The position numbers and the translations under genes are program-made. From an uncultured Chloroflexota bacterium (lineage in GTDB: Bacteria; Chloroflexota; Anaerolineae; Anaerolineales; Anaerolineaceae), in contig CADBKS010000157.1 of the NCBI GenBank assembly GCA_902795255.1, forward strand, positions 7,210-13,738: 6,529 nt of DNA. The letters run 5' to 3'. The notes under the pieces are model-generated. The model saw only the letters and a program-made list of their open reading frames with translations. It was not told the DNA's origin and ran no database searches. This document shows, piece by piece, positions 1 through 6,085 of this stretch. The first letter of the stretch is position 1. Each line of letters opens with the position of its first letter.

Positions 1-242
1 GATGTCTTTTTTTCAAAGAGATCCCTGTTGCCGCGGACAGCATAAACCGGCGCGATTCCACGGAGCTGCCCGATCACTTCTTCCGTACAGATATCTCCGC
101 AGTGCAGGATCAGGTCCGGTTCGCAGCGGCGGATCCCTTCCTCATACCGCTCAGGGATCCGGCCCTTCGGACCGTTTACATGAGTATCGGAAAGCAGGAG
201 GATCACGAACGGATCTTTGCCGGATGTCAGATTTAATTCCAT
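1..242 (-). CDS. Metallophosphoesterase, YfcE/MJ0936 type (partial, N-terminal 80 residues)
   Basis: This is the N-terminal part of a calcineurin-like phosphoesterase; the C-terminus lies beyond the left edge. Translating the minus strand from the ATG at 242-240 gives the family's metal-binding motifs in order: SDTH (residues 18-21; Asp19 and His21), HCGD (47-50; Asp50) and GNRD (71-74; Asn72). The spacing and the small size before GNRD fit the YfcE/MJ0936 group of cytosolic Mn2+/Ni2+-dependent phosphodiesterases of about 160-180 residues. The physiological substrate of this group is generally unknown. The protein starts about nine residues earlier than typical family members. A GTG at residue 13 is a possible alternative start, but neither start has a clear ribosome binding site. 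A TATAAT box lies only six bases before the ATG, so the mRNA may be leaderless. The gene is divergent from the dehydrogenase operon. The family is sure; its specific role is not. Confidence 0.9.
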   Translation of the reverse strand, partial: MELNLTSGKDPFVILLLSDTHVNGPKGRIPERYEEGIRRCEPDLILHCGDICTEEVIGQLRGIAPVYAVRGNRDLFEKKT

Positions 243-348
243 AAAAATATTATAATTAAAATTGAGATCAGGGCGGCAGTGTTTTCGTGTGTTACCGCCG
301 AAACACCGTACGCAAAAGATAATCTCATTCGGAAGGATCGGAAGAAAT
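243..348. promoter_or_regulatory. Divergent intergenic region with a shared palindromic -10 element
   Basis: This 106-bp gap separates the divergent metallophosphoesterase and dehydrogenase genes and is the only sizeable non-coding stretch in the window. It is very AT-rich next to the phosphoesterase start. It contains the self-complementary octamer ATTATAAT (249-256), which gives a perfect TATAAT on the plus strand (251-256) and on the minus strand (254-249). A plus-strand transcript would start near 263 and carry a leader of about 86 nt before the dehydrogenase. A minus-strand transcript would start at or next to the A of the phosphoesterase ATG. I could not find a good TTGACA-like -35 box at 16-18 bp spacing for either direction, so promoter strength, or a need for an activator, is open. 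The GC-rich inverted repeat listed at 272-299 lies just downstream of the box. Confidence 0.5.
272..299 (+). repeat. Short GC-rich inverted repeat in the dehydrogenase leader
   Basis: GGCGG (272-276) pairs with CCGCC (295-299) across an 18-nt spacer. The stem can continue past one mismatch by an A-T pair. A competing hairpin is possible between GTGTT (289-293) and AACAC (302-306), with an 8-nt loop. Either could be an operator half-site pair or a leader hairpin. Both stems are only five pairs long, so they could easily arise by chance. There is no U-tract, so this is not a terminator. Confidence 0.2.
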
Positions 349-1350
349 ATGGCAACACGTTATATCCTGGTGATGAAAGAAGTCCCCAACGAAGACTTCT
401 CCCCGCTTGAACCTGAATTCAAAGTCGTCTGCATGGACAACCTCAGCAGCGAGGAAAAAGCAGTCCTGTATTCCGAGATCCTTCCCAACACCGAAGGGAT
501 CATCGCCACCGCAGGAGTATCCTCGGAGATCATCGCCAAAGCGCTCCGTCTCAAAGTGATCGTTGTCAACGGTGCCGGATATGATGATATTGACGTTGCC
601 GCCGCCTCGGCACTGCAGGTCCCTGTTTACAACATCCCGGACCTGACGGCCAACGCCGCGGCCGAGCTGGCCCTGTCCCTGATGCTGGACGTCGCCCGGC
701 GTGTCACCGAACTGAATATCAAGCTCCGGGCCAATCCGTTTGACGTCAGCGCCCTTTTCCGGATCGGGCACAATGCCGGGATCACGCTCTCCGGGAAGAC
801 CCTTGGGATCGTCGGCATGGGGAACATCGGTTCAAAGCTGGCCCGGATGGCACTCGGACTGAACATGAAAGTGATCTACACCCAGCGGCACCAGCTGCCG
901 ATCGGACTGGAACGAGGCATGCGTTATTACTATTTTCATGATCTTCTTTCAGCTTCGGACGTGGTTTCGATCCACTGCCCGCTGACGGATGAGACCCGCG
1001 GTATGTTCAACGAAAAAGCCTTCCTGCGCATGAAACCCGGCAGCATCCTTATCAACACCGCCAGGGGCGAGATCATTGACCAGCAGATGCTGATCCGTTT
1101 CCTGCATTCCGGGAAACTGGCCGGCGCGGGTATGGATGTTTTTCCGAACAACAGTGAGGTCGAACCCGAGCTTCTGAAGCTCCCGAATGTTGTATGCACC
1201 CCGCATATCGGCGCGAACACCGTCGAGACCCGCGTAGAAATGGCTTCGCGGATCATTTCGATCGTTCAGTCCGTCTGCAGCGGACAGCCTGTTCTGAAAG
1301 GAAATCTGATCAACGGGGACAGCCTGAAAAACAGGCTCAGCGTGAAATGA
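349..1350 (+). CDS. D-isomer-specific 2-hydroxyacid dehydrogenase (SerA/GhrB-like), probably NADP-preferring
   Basis: A 333-residue cytosolic oxidoreductase, the usual length for this family, which reduces 2-keto acids to D-2-hydroxy acids or the reverse (phosphoglycerate, glyoxylate/hydroxypyruvate or related substrates). The substrate-binding segment includes NGAGYDDID (74-82) and a long helix with AAAELALSLML (103-113). The Rossmann motif is GMGNIG (156-161). Catalytic Arg239 sits in NTARG and catalytic His286 in TPHIG. After the second Rossmann strand the sequence reads YTQR (177-180) instead of an acidic residue, which usually points to NADP(H). The loop after DVF (263-265) reads PNNSEVE, so the catalytic Glu expected in the usual E-P motif is displaced or replaced (see findings). 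The ATG at 349 was chosen because it has AAGGA (333-337) and GGAAGA (340-345) upstream and begins where family similarity begins; an in-frame TTG at 262 would add 29 unrelated residues. Its stop overlaps the next start as ATGA. It could be a phosphoglycerate dehydrogenase, but there is no C-terminal ACT domain and the substrate cannot be set from sequence. Confidence 0.88.
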   Translation: MATRYILVMKEVPNEDFSPLEPEFKVVCMDNLSSEEKAVLYSEILPNTEGIIATAGVSSEIIAKALRLKVIVVNGAGYDDIDVAAASALQVPVYNIPDLTANAAAELALSLMLDVARRVTELNIKLRANPFDVSALFRIGHNAGITLSGKTLGIVGMGNIGSKLARMALGLNMKVIYTQRHQLPIGLERGMRYYYFHDLLSASDVVSIHCPLTDETRGMFNEKAFLRMKPGSILINTARGEIIDQQMLIRFLHSGKLAGAGMDVFPNNSEVEPELLKLPNVVCTPHIGANTVETRVEMASRIISIVQSVCSGQPVLKGNLINGDSLKNRLSVK

Positions 1351-3290
1351 AGCGTTTTTTTCTGCTGTTCCTGCTGTTCGTACCGGCAGCTGTTTTTGCT
1401 GCCGTTCACGGCCAGCCTGACGATATCACGCTTCCGGGGCCCGGGACCCCGATATACATTCTGGATGTTCCGTTTTCCGAAACAGTCCTCACCGCTCAGA
1501 ACGAGGAGGCAGAGCTTACCGTCAGTTCGGTCAGCGTTGAAAAAGAACGGATCCTGATCCGGTTTTACGTGACCGGACTGCAGCCGGAAACCTGGCGTGC
1601 AAAAATAACCGACAACACCCGGTTATATGGCTCCTATCTGCCGGCTGCCGAGCTCGTGCTTGACAGCGGCACCTTTCTCACACCGTCCTCCGCCTCCCGC
1701 TACAGCTTTCTTGAGTTCAATTCCATGCTGATCATCGGCGGCCTGCTGATTTTTGAAACCGATGAAACCCCGCAGGCTTTTTATTTCAATTTCAACCAGA
1801 TCCCATATGATACGCAGCCGCTTTCCGAAGGCTTCACAAAAGCAGTCATTCTCTCTTCTGCAAATACGGCGCAGGAGCAGGGATCTGAAATGATATCCGA
1901 CTGCGTATCGGATGCCGAATTCACGCTTACAGCCACCGCACAGACCAATACAGCGACCATGCTGCAGCCCTCCGTGCGCATGCTCAGGGAAGATGAAACC
2001 CTGACAAGGTTCGGCTGGATCTCCGTCACGGATCTGAACAGCGGAAAACAATACGCGGTGACACGCGGAAACCTGTACGGGTTCAACCTCACTGACGACG
2101 ATGAATACTCTCCGGCCCACGCATATGTCTTTGCCCCGCTGGGATCCGGGGATCCCGTCCGCATCACAATGGACCACCTTTATGCCCGGAGGACCTTCAG
2201 CAGCCCGCACCGATGCACCGTTGACCTTCGCGATACGGCAGGGCAGGTTTTGCTCCGTGATGAAGGGATCTCCCTCAGTGTCACCCGGATCCAAAGCTTT
2301 CCGGAGGAAGAACGGATCCGGCTTTACATTCTTTCCGGGGAAACCGCCGTTTCTGACATTTCCTTTCAGTTTGCCGATCTCGGCGGTATCGTCCAGCCCC
2401 GTGTATCCTGCGGGACCGATCCTGCGGAAGGACAATTTGCCTGTGATATCTTTTTCAGTGAAAATGCCTTTCCCGAAGAAAACCTGGATCTATCTCTCGG
2501 CGGGATCGAATACCGGAAAGAAGGCCCGTGGACGCTGACCTGGGACCCCGCCGCCATGGAGCTGGCAGAAGGTCCGGACCCCGAAACGGTTTATTACCCT
2601 GTAGTTTCCGAAAATTCCGCCGCAGACCTGCCGGAAGACATTCCCGAAGAAGTCCGTCCGGTGGTCAGCAGCATCAGCAGCATGAATGAAAGCCTGAAAA
2701 CGGCCGGGAAATGGATCTGCGAAAGCTATCTGATCGATTACGCTCTCTCCGAAGAACAGGCCCATTCGCTGATCCCGGTCAGCCAGGCGGAACAGTATTA
2801 TACCCGCTACATATCTGAACAATGGCTTTTCGTAAGCGAAGATTTACGAATACACGAAATTTTGACACTGGTACGGGAAGCGTCTGACCGGAAGATCCGC
2901 TCAGCACAGTGGCAGAAAGATGACACCATTCTGGACCTTCTCCACGGATTAAATGCAGAAACGGAGAATAAGCTGAATTACGATTACAGCTGCTGGGAAG
3001 ATTTTACGGAGATCGTCAGATCCTCCGCGGTCTTTACGGGCATAACTCCATGCGGTCCGGACGCATCCGGGCTTCAGTGCCTGCATTTTTCCCAATCTCT
3101 GAACGGCATTCCGGACAGTCCCGGCAGCCAGACGATCACTTTTGCCTATGACCCGGAAGCAGGCATGATCCGCCAGGAAACGATCGATTACGACCGGGGA
3201 TCGCTGATCCTGACCAGGACCCTGCTGGAGCTGTCTTCCGAAGAGTCACTCCCTGATGATATCACCGCATTGACAGAGGCTTTCAAATGA
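1347..3290 (+). CDS. Exported protein of unknown function, 647 residues, beta-rich with paired cysteines
   Basis: I do not recognise this family. The first 19 residues form a Sec signal peptide: Lys-Arg at 2-3, a Phe/Leu-rich core, then a small-residue AVFA-A site with cleavage probably after Ala18 or Ala19. There is no lipobox cysteine, no later membrane segment and no sorting signal, so the mature protein should be released outside the membrane or kept there by partners. About residues 30-440 look like consecutive beta-strand domains with loosely similar blocks (an acidic linker, a hydrophobic strand pair, then a basic strand) near 45-75 and 315-345; this suggests sandwich repeats but is only a visual impression. 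Residues 440-490 form an acidic, proline-containing linker. Residues 490-540 look helical, followed by a compact C-terminal domain. The mature part has eight cysteines (186, 290, 355, 366, 458, 549, 569, 578); 355/366 and 569/578 are close pairs that could form disulfides. The ATG at 1347 is set by the signal peptide and the ATGA overlap with the dehydrogenase; reading in from 1194 only adds sequence that overlaps the upstream gene. The ribosome binding site is weak, so translation probably depends on coupling. Confidence 0.8.
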   Translation: MKRFFLLFLLFVPAAVFAAVHGQPDDITLPGPGTPIYILDVPFSETVLTAQNEEAELTVSSVSVEKERILIRFYVTGLQPETWRAKITDNTRLYGSYLPAAELVLDSGTFLTPSSASRYSFLEFNSMLIIGGLLIFETDETPQAFYFNFNQIPYDTQPLSEGFTKAVILSSANTAQEQGSEMISDCVSDAEFTLTATAQTNTATMLQPSVRMLREDETLTRFGWISVTDLNSGKQYAVTRGNLYGFNLTDDDEYSPAHAYVFAPLGSGDPVRITMDHLYARRTFSSPHRCTVDLRDTAGQVLLRDEGISLSVTRIQSFPEEERIRLYILSGETAVSDISFQFADLGGIVQPRVSCGTDPAEGQFACDIFFSENAFPEENLDLSLGGIEYRKEGPWTLTWDPAAMELAEGPDPETVYYPVVSENSAADLPEDIPEEVRPVVSSISSMNESLKTAGKWICESYLIDYALSEEQAHSLIPVSQAEQYYTRYISEQWLFVSEDLRIHEILTLVREASDRKIRSAQWQKDDTILDLLHGLNAETENKLNYDYSCWEDFTEIVRSSAVFTGITPCGPDASGLQCLHFSQSLNGIPDSPGSQTITFAYDPEAGMIRQETIDYDRGSLILTRTLLELSSEESLPDDITALTEAFK

Positions 3291-4195
3291 AAACCTATAC
3301 GGCATCCTATATCTTCCCGGATGACTTCCTGTGGGGCATCGTCCCGGATGAAAGTTTTCTGACCAATAAAGACAGTTATTCGTCCATATACGGGTTGAAG
3401 GAAAAGCGGGTCGGGAGCGTCCTGATCGATGTGCCGTGGGACAAATGCGAACCGCTGAAGGGAAGTTTTGACGAGCCGTTTCTGGAAACCGTAAGAACAC
3501 TGCTTGCCAGGATCCGCGGAGAGAATATTGAGCCGTTCGTGATCCTGAATACCGGAAAGGTCCCTGGATGGCAAAACCTTGAGAAAAACACGGACGCGGA
3601 TCCCGGGGATGTCTACAATTTTTCGATCCACATCGCAGACGCGCTCGTTCCCTACACGAACTTTTTTGGATCGTACTGTCCGAAAGGATCGCTTTTTTCA
3701 CGCAATCTGCTCAATGAAAAGCTCTCGGTCCTGTCCGATATCCGAGGTCATATCCATTCGCTTTCCGAATCGGCAAAGTGCGGGATCGTGCTCTCTGAGG
3801 TTTTCAGGGAAAAAAGCAGACTGTTCATGCAGCTCCGTTATGACTTTCTGAAAAAGATCGAAACGGATTTTTTCGGGCTCCCGGCCTCAGATGCCATGAC
3901 CGGACGGCTGACGGAAATTTTCGGAGAAGAACGGCGTCCGATAATTTTTATCAATGACGGGCTGAAAAGCATCAGCGCAGCGGAAAGGCCGGAGATCCTG
4001 ACAGACAAACTGTATAAGGTCTGGCATTTTTATCAGAAGGGCTGGCCCGTTATCGGTTATTTTTCGGAAACCGAGCCCGGTTCAGGCAGCCCAGATGCAT
4101 CCCTATACGAATTTTTCAGCAAAAAGAATGCTTTTGAGATCTCAACAGATATGGACGGTCTGCCGGAAAAATGGAAGCTTTTCCTGAAAGACTGA
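3287..4195 (+). CDS. Shortened glycoside hydrolase family 1-like protein lacking catalytic glutamates (pseudo-beta-glucosidase)
   Basis: A 302-residue protein without a signal peptide, so probably cytosolic. Its two ends match GH1 landmarks. FPDDFLWG (10-17) is the canonical GH1 opening. VPWDKCEPLKGSFDE (49-63) matches the strand-2 W-x-R-x-x-P-x-G region, and ENIEPFVIL (79-87) matches the strand-3 GIEPFVTL block. KCGIVLS (164-170) matches the post-strand-4 KIGIVLN block. PIIFINDG (218-225) aligns with P-I-Y-I-T-E-N-G, and GWPVIGYF (252-259) with the G-V-P-V-R-G-Y-F block near the C-terminus. The nucleophile Glu of TENG is Asn223. No NEP acid/base motif is visible; the region reads FGSYCPKG (127-134). 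The HWDLP histidine is gone (NTGKVP, 88-93), and the sugar-binding D-N-F-E-W block after GYF is replaced. GH1 enzymes are usually about 440-470 residues, so roughly a third is missing, mostly between strands 4 and 7. The frame is intact and the gene is coupled to its neighbour (ATGA; GAGG seven bases upstream of the start), so it looks like a maintained non-enzymatic protein rather than a decayed gene. A divergent hydrolase using other residues is the main alternative. Confidence 0.75.
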   Translation: MKTYTASYIFPDDFLWGIVPDESFLTNKDSYSSIYGLKEKRVGSVLIDVPWDKCEPLKGSFDEPFLETVRTLLARIRGENIEPFVILNTGKVPGWQNLEKNTDADPGDVYNFSIHIADALVPYTNFFGSYCPKGSLFSRNLLNEKLSVLSDIRGHIHSLSESAKCGIVLSEVFREKSRLFMQLRYDFLKKIETDFFGLPASDAMTGRLTEIFGEERRPIIFINDGLKSISAAERPEILTDKLYKVWHFYQKGWPVIGYFSETEPGSGSPDASLYEFFSKKNAFEISTDMDGLPEKWKLFLKD

Positions 4196-4202
4196 CCCGG
4201 AT

Positions 4203-5156
4203 TCAGCGCTTGTCGTAATACAGATGGAAGATCCGGTTATAGATCCCGAGCAGCACTTTCTTCACAAGAGGAAATTCGGCTAAACCGCCCTTCTTCTTTT
4301 CCTGCTGCTTTTCGGCAGTTTTGACCGAATCATCCAGCGTATTGCTCATGTTCATCGCGCAGGGCTTTTCCGTCATCAGACGCAGATAGCCTTTTTCGTT
4401 GATCCGGGTATCCAGCTGCCGGACCTGCCCCATCGGACGGTCCATCCGGAACGGAAGGAATTCAGCAAGGCGCTCTTTATAGGCAGTGAACTGCCAGTGA
4501 GAGGCTCCGACCATCGCCGGAACACCCTTATATGTCAGCCGGTGATCGGTCGTTTCACGGTAATGCGCTGAAATATCTTCTTCAGACTGGCCGAGGCTCA
4601 GATCAAATTCACGGAAAACCTCATACGGGATCAGGTCGCCCTGTTCATGGGTCACATCAGCATTCCCTTCGGCCCAGGCAAGCGTCGATGAATAAAGCTC
4701 CGCGTTTGTCCGGAAAGGACGCGCCGTCACCATCCCGGTGTTGGGATAGGTTTCAAGAATACGGAGCGACTTCTCCAGCCAGTCCGGCGTAAACAGACAG
4801 TCATTATCGGTATAGGCGATGATCTCTCCCGGAGCTCCGTCAAAGATCATGTTCCACGCGCCGCCCTTGCCCAGATTCTTTTCGGAAAGGAAAAGATAGC
4901 GGATCCGGCCTTCAGCCTGTTCCTTCAGCAGGAACTGTTTGATCTCATCACAGCTTCCGTTGTCAAAGACAAGAATGTCGAAATCCTCATCCAGCTTTGT
5001 GTTATAGATCGAATTCAGGCATGCCTTCAGCACGCCATCCATTTCGGCATAAAAACCGCTCAGGAACGGGATATAGTTCAGAACAGCGACCGTGATCCGG
5101 GCCGGTTTGGCGACATCTTTGACAAATTTTGCGGGATTCTGGCCGATCCTTGTCAT
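4203..5156 (-). CDS. Family 2-type glycosyltransferase (GT-A fold)
   Basis: A 317-residue inverting-type sugar transferase that should move a sugar from a nucleotide-sugar donor onto a cell-surface glycan or its lipid-linked precursor in the cytosol. The GT-A nucleotide-binding half is clear: ITVAVLNY (21-28), DILVFDNGS (60-68), LSEKNLGKGGAWN (90-102) and the metal-binding YTDNDCLF (115-122), where D117-N118-D119 is the DxD motif. The acceptor half is less conserved; GASHWQF (217-223) and RQLDTRINEKGY (246-257) are candidates for the acceptor loop and catalytic base (Asp249). There is no membrane segment, and the basic Lys-rich tail (about 283-300) could help it sit on the inner membrane face. 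Its ATG overlaps the stop of the upstream glycosyltransferase-like gene as ATGA, with GGAG six bases upstream, so the two are translationally coupled. The donor sugar cannot be told from sequence. It ends 7 bp from the convergent pseudo-GH1 gene. Confidence 0.88.
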   Translation of the reverse strand: MTRIGQNPAKFVKDVAKPARITVAVLNYIPFLSGFYAEMDGVLKACLNSIYNTKLDEDFDILVFDNGSCDEIKQFLLKEQAEGRIRYLFLSEKNLGKGGAWNMIFDGAPGEIIAYTDNDCLFTPDWLEKSLRILETYPNTGMVTARPFRTNAELYSSTLAWAEGNADVTHEQGDLIPYEVFREFDLSLGQSEEDISAHYRETTDHRLTYKGVPAMVGASHWQFTAYKERLAEFLPFRMDRPMGQVRQLDTRINEKGYLRLMTEKPCAMNMSNTLDDSVKTAEKQQEKKKGGLAEFPLVKKVLLGIYNRIFHLYYDKR

Positions 5157-6070
5157 GATTTACTCCGATTTCTGAATTCCGAATAGGCTTTTTTAGGATG
5201 GAACAATGCAAATGAGGCATTGCCGAGCGCTTTCGATTTGAGCGTCACCAGCGGGAAGATCTCAATTTCCCGGAGGATCTTCTTCTTATTGTCCAGCGGG
5301 ATCCGGCTGACGGCACCGGTTTCATCCGCCTGATAATTGCAGTCAAGCAGCGTAAAGATCGTTCGTTTTCCGCCCGCGGCTTTGACATTTTCCGCTGACT
5401 CCGGCTGCCGGTAATGCGGCAGTCCGTTCGGAAGGTGAGCGTAGTCATGGTCCTGATGGATGATATTGAGCGCATTGCTGCAGTTGATCAGCTTCCAGCC
5501 TCTGCGGCGGGCTTCATAAAACATCCAGTTGTCCCAGCCGCTCCTGCCGATCGCGAATGCGGGGATCTCCTGAAAGATCCCGCGCGGGTAGACAAAATAG
5601 TCACTGCCGCCAGCGGGATGCCGGCGGCCCCGAGCCTTCAGGTCTTCATCAAACGCTGATTCCCAGCCTTCAGAAAAATCAAGGTCCGTCTGAACATCCA
5701 GGTCCCAGCGCTGTCCCACCAGCAGGAATTCTTTCTCCTTCTCCAGGATCTTCCGGGAAATATCGACAAAATCCCGCTTTAGGATAATATCCGCGTTCAC
5801 ATAAGCCAGCAGCGGCGAATCGGAATTTTCCCGTGCGAGGCGGAAAATATCATCCAGCATCGGAGTGCCTGACGCGTTGCGTTTGACTTCCCGGATATGA
5901 CGCACCCCCAGCGCTTTTGCGTTTTCCTCCACACCCGGATCATCACCGATCAGAAGGATATCCACATCGCTTCCGAGCGCTTTCCAGGACCGGACGGCAT
6001 TGCGCTGAATGAGGGCAATGTGATCCCGGTCAAAACCTTTCGGCGTAATGAAAATCGTGATCAGACTCAT
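5153..6070 (-). CDS. GT-A-fold glycosyltransferase-like protein with NAD motif
   Basis: A 305-residue soluble protein with the layout of a nucleotide-diphospho-sugar transferase but outside the best-known GT2 pattern. It opens with a strand, LITIFITPKGF (3-13), then DILLIGDD (37-44). The metal site is probably AYVNADIIL (89-97), where N92-A93-D94 takes the place of DxD. VGQRWDLDV (118-126), GGSDYFVYPRGIF (154-166) and GRSGWDNWMF (175-184) follow. The WDNW block with Asp180 is a good candidate for the acceptor or catalytic loop. The C-terminal 60 residues are basic and lack a membrane segment. A plausible role is adding a sugar to a surface glycan alongside the GT2 gene that follows it with an ATGA overlap. 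It starts 15 bp after the cytidylyltransferase stop; an AGGA lies about 10 bases before the ATG at 6070. Which sugar it uses is unknown, and transferase activity is inferred from fold motifs. Confidence 0.75.
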   Translation of the reverse strand: MSLITIFITPKGFDRDHIALIQRNAVRSWKALGSDVDILLIGDDPGVEENAKALGVRHIREVKRNASGTPMLDDIFRLARENSDSPLLAYVNADIILKRDFVDISRKILEKEKEFLLVGQRWDLDVQTDLDFSEGWESAFDEDLKARGRRHPAGGSDYFVYPRGIFQEIPAFAIGRSGWDNWMFYEARRRGWKLINCSNALNIIHQDHDYAHLPNGLPHYRQPESAENVKAAGGKRTIFTLLDCNYQADETGAVSRIPLDNKKKILREIEIFPLVTLKSKALGNASFALFHPKKAYSEFRNRSKS

Positions 6071-6085
6071 GACCTGTCTTCCTGT

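Noticed and set aside
262..348. Extension of the dehydrogenase to the TTG at 262
   Set aside because: The extra 29 residues resemble no dehydrogenase N-terminus and cover the intergenic promoter region, and the ATG at 349 has a purine-rich ribosome binding site.
325..771. A 148-codon minus-strand frame over the dehydrogenase start
   Set aside because: It is antisense to the conserved dehydrogenase N-terminal domain, rich in Gly/Asp/Val in a shadow-like pattern, and has no family match I can see.
1194..1346. Extension of the exported protein upstream to 1194
   Set aside because: It would overlap the conserved C-terminus of the dehydrogenase and bury the signal peptide inside the protein.
1623..2435. 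A 270-codon open frame on the minus strand inside the exported-protein gene
   Set aside because: It lacks any recognisable motif, has a composition typical of an antisense shadow, and lies wholly inside a plus-strand gene with a signal peptide and coupled neighbours.
2101..2538. A 145-codon plus-strand frame inside the exported-protein gene
   Set aside because: It is proline- and serine-rich in the way of an out-of-frame shadow and has no ribosome binding site or motif.
3287..4195. The GH1-like gene as a degraded pseudogene
   Set aside because: The frame is uninterrupted over 302 codons, starts with a good ribosome binding site and an ATGA overlap, and its codon use resembles its neighbours; multi-site loss of catalytic residues without any frameshift is better explained by a maintained non-enzymatic role.
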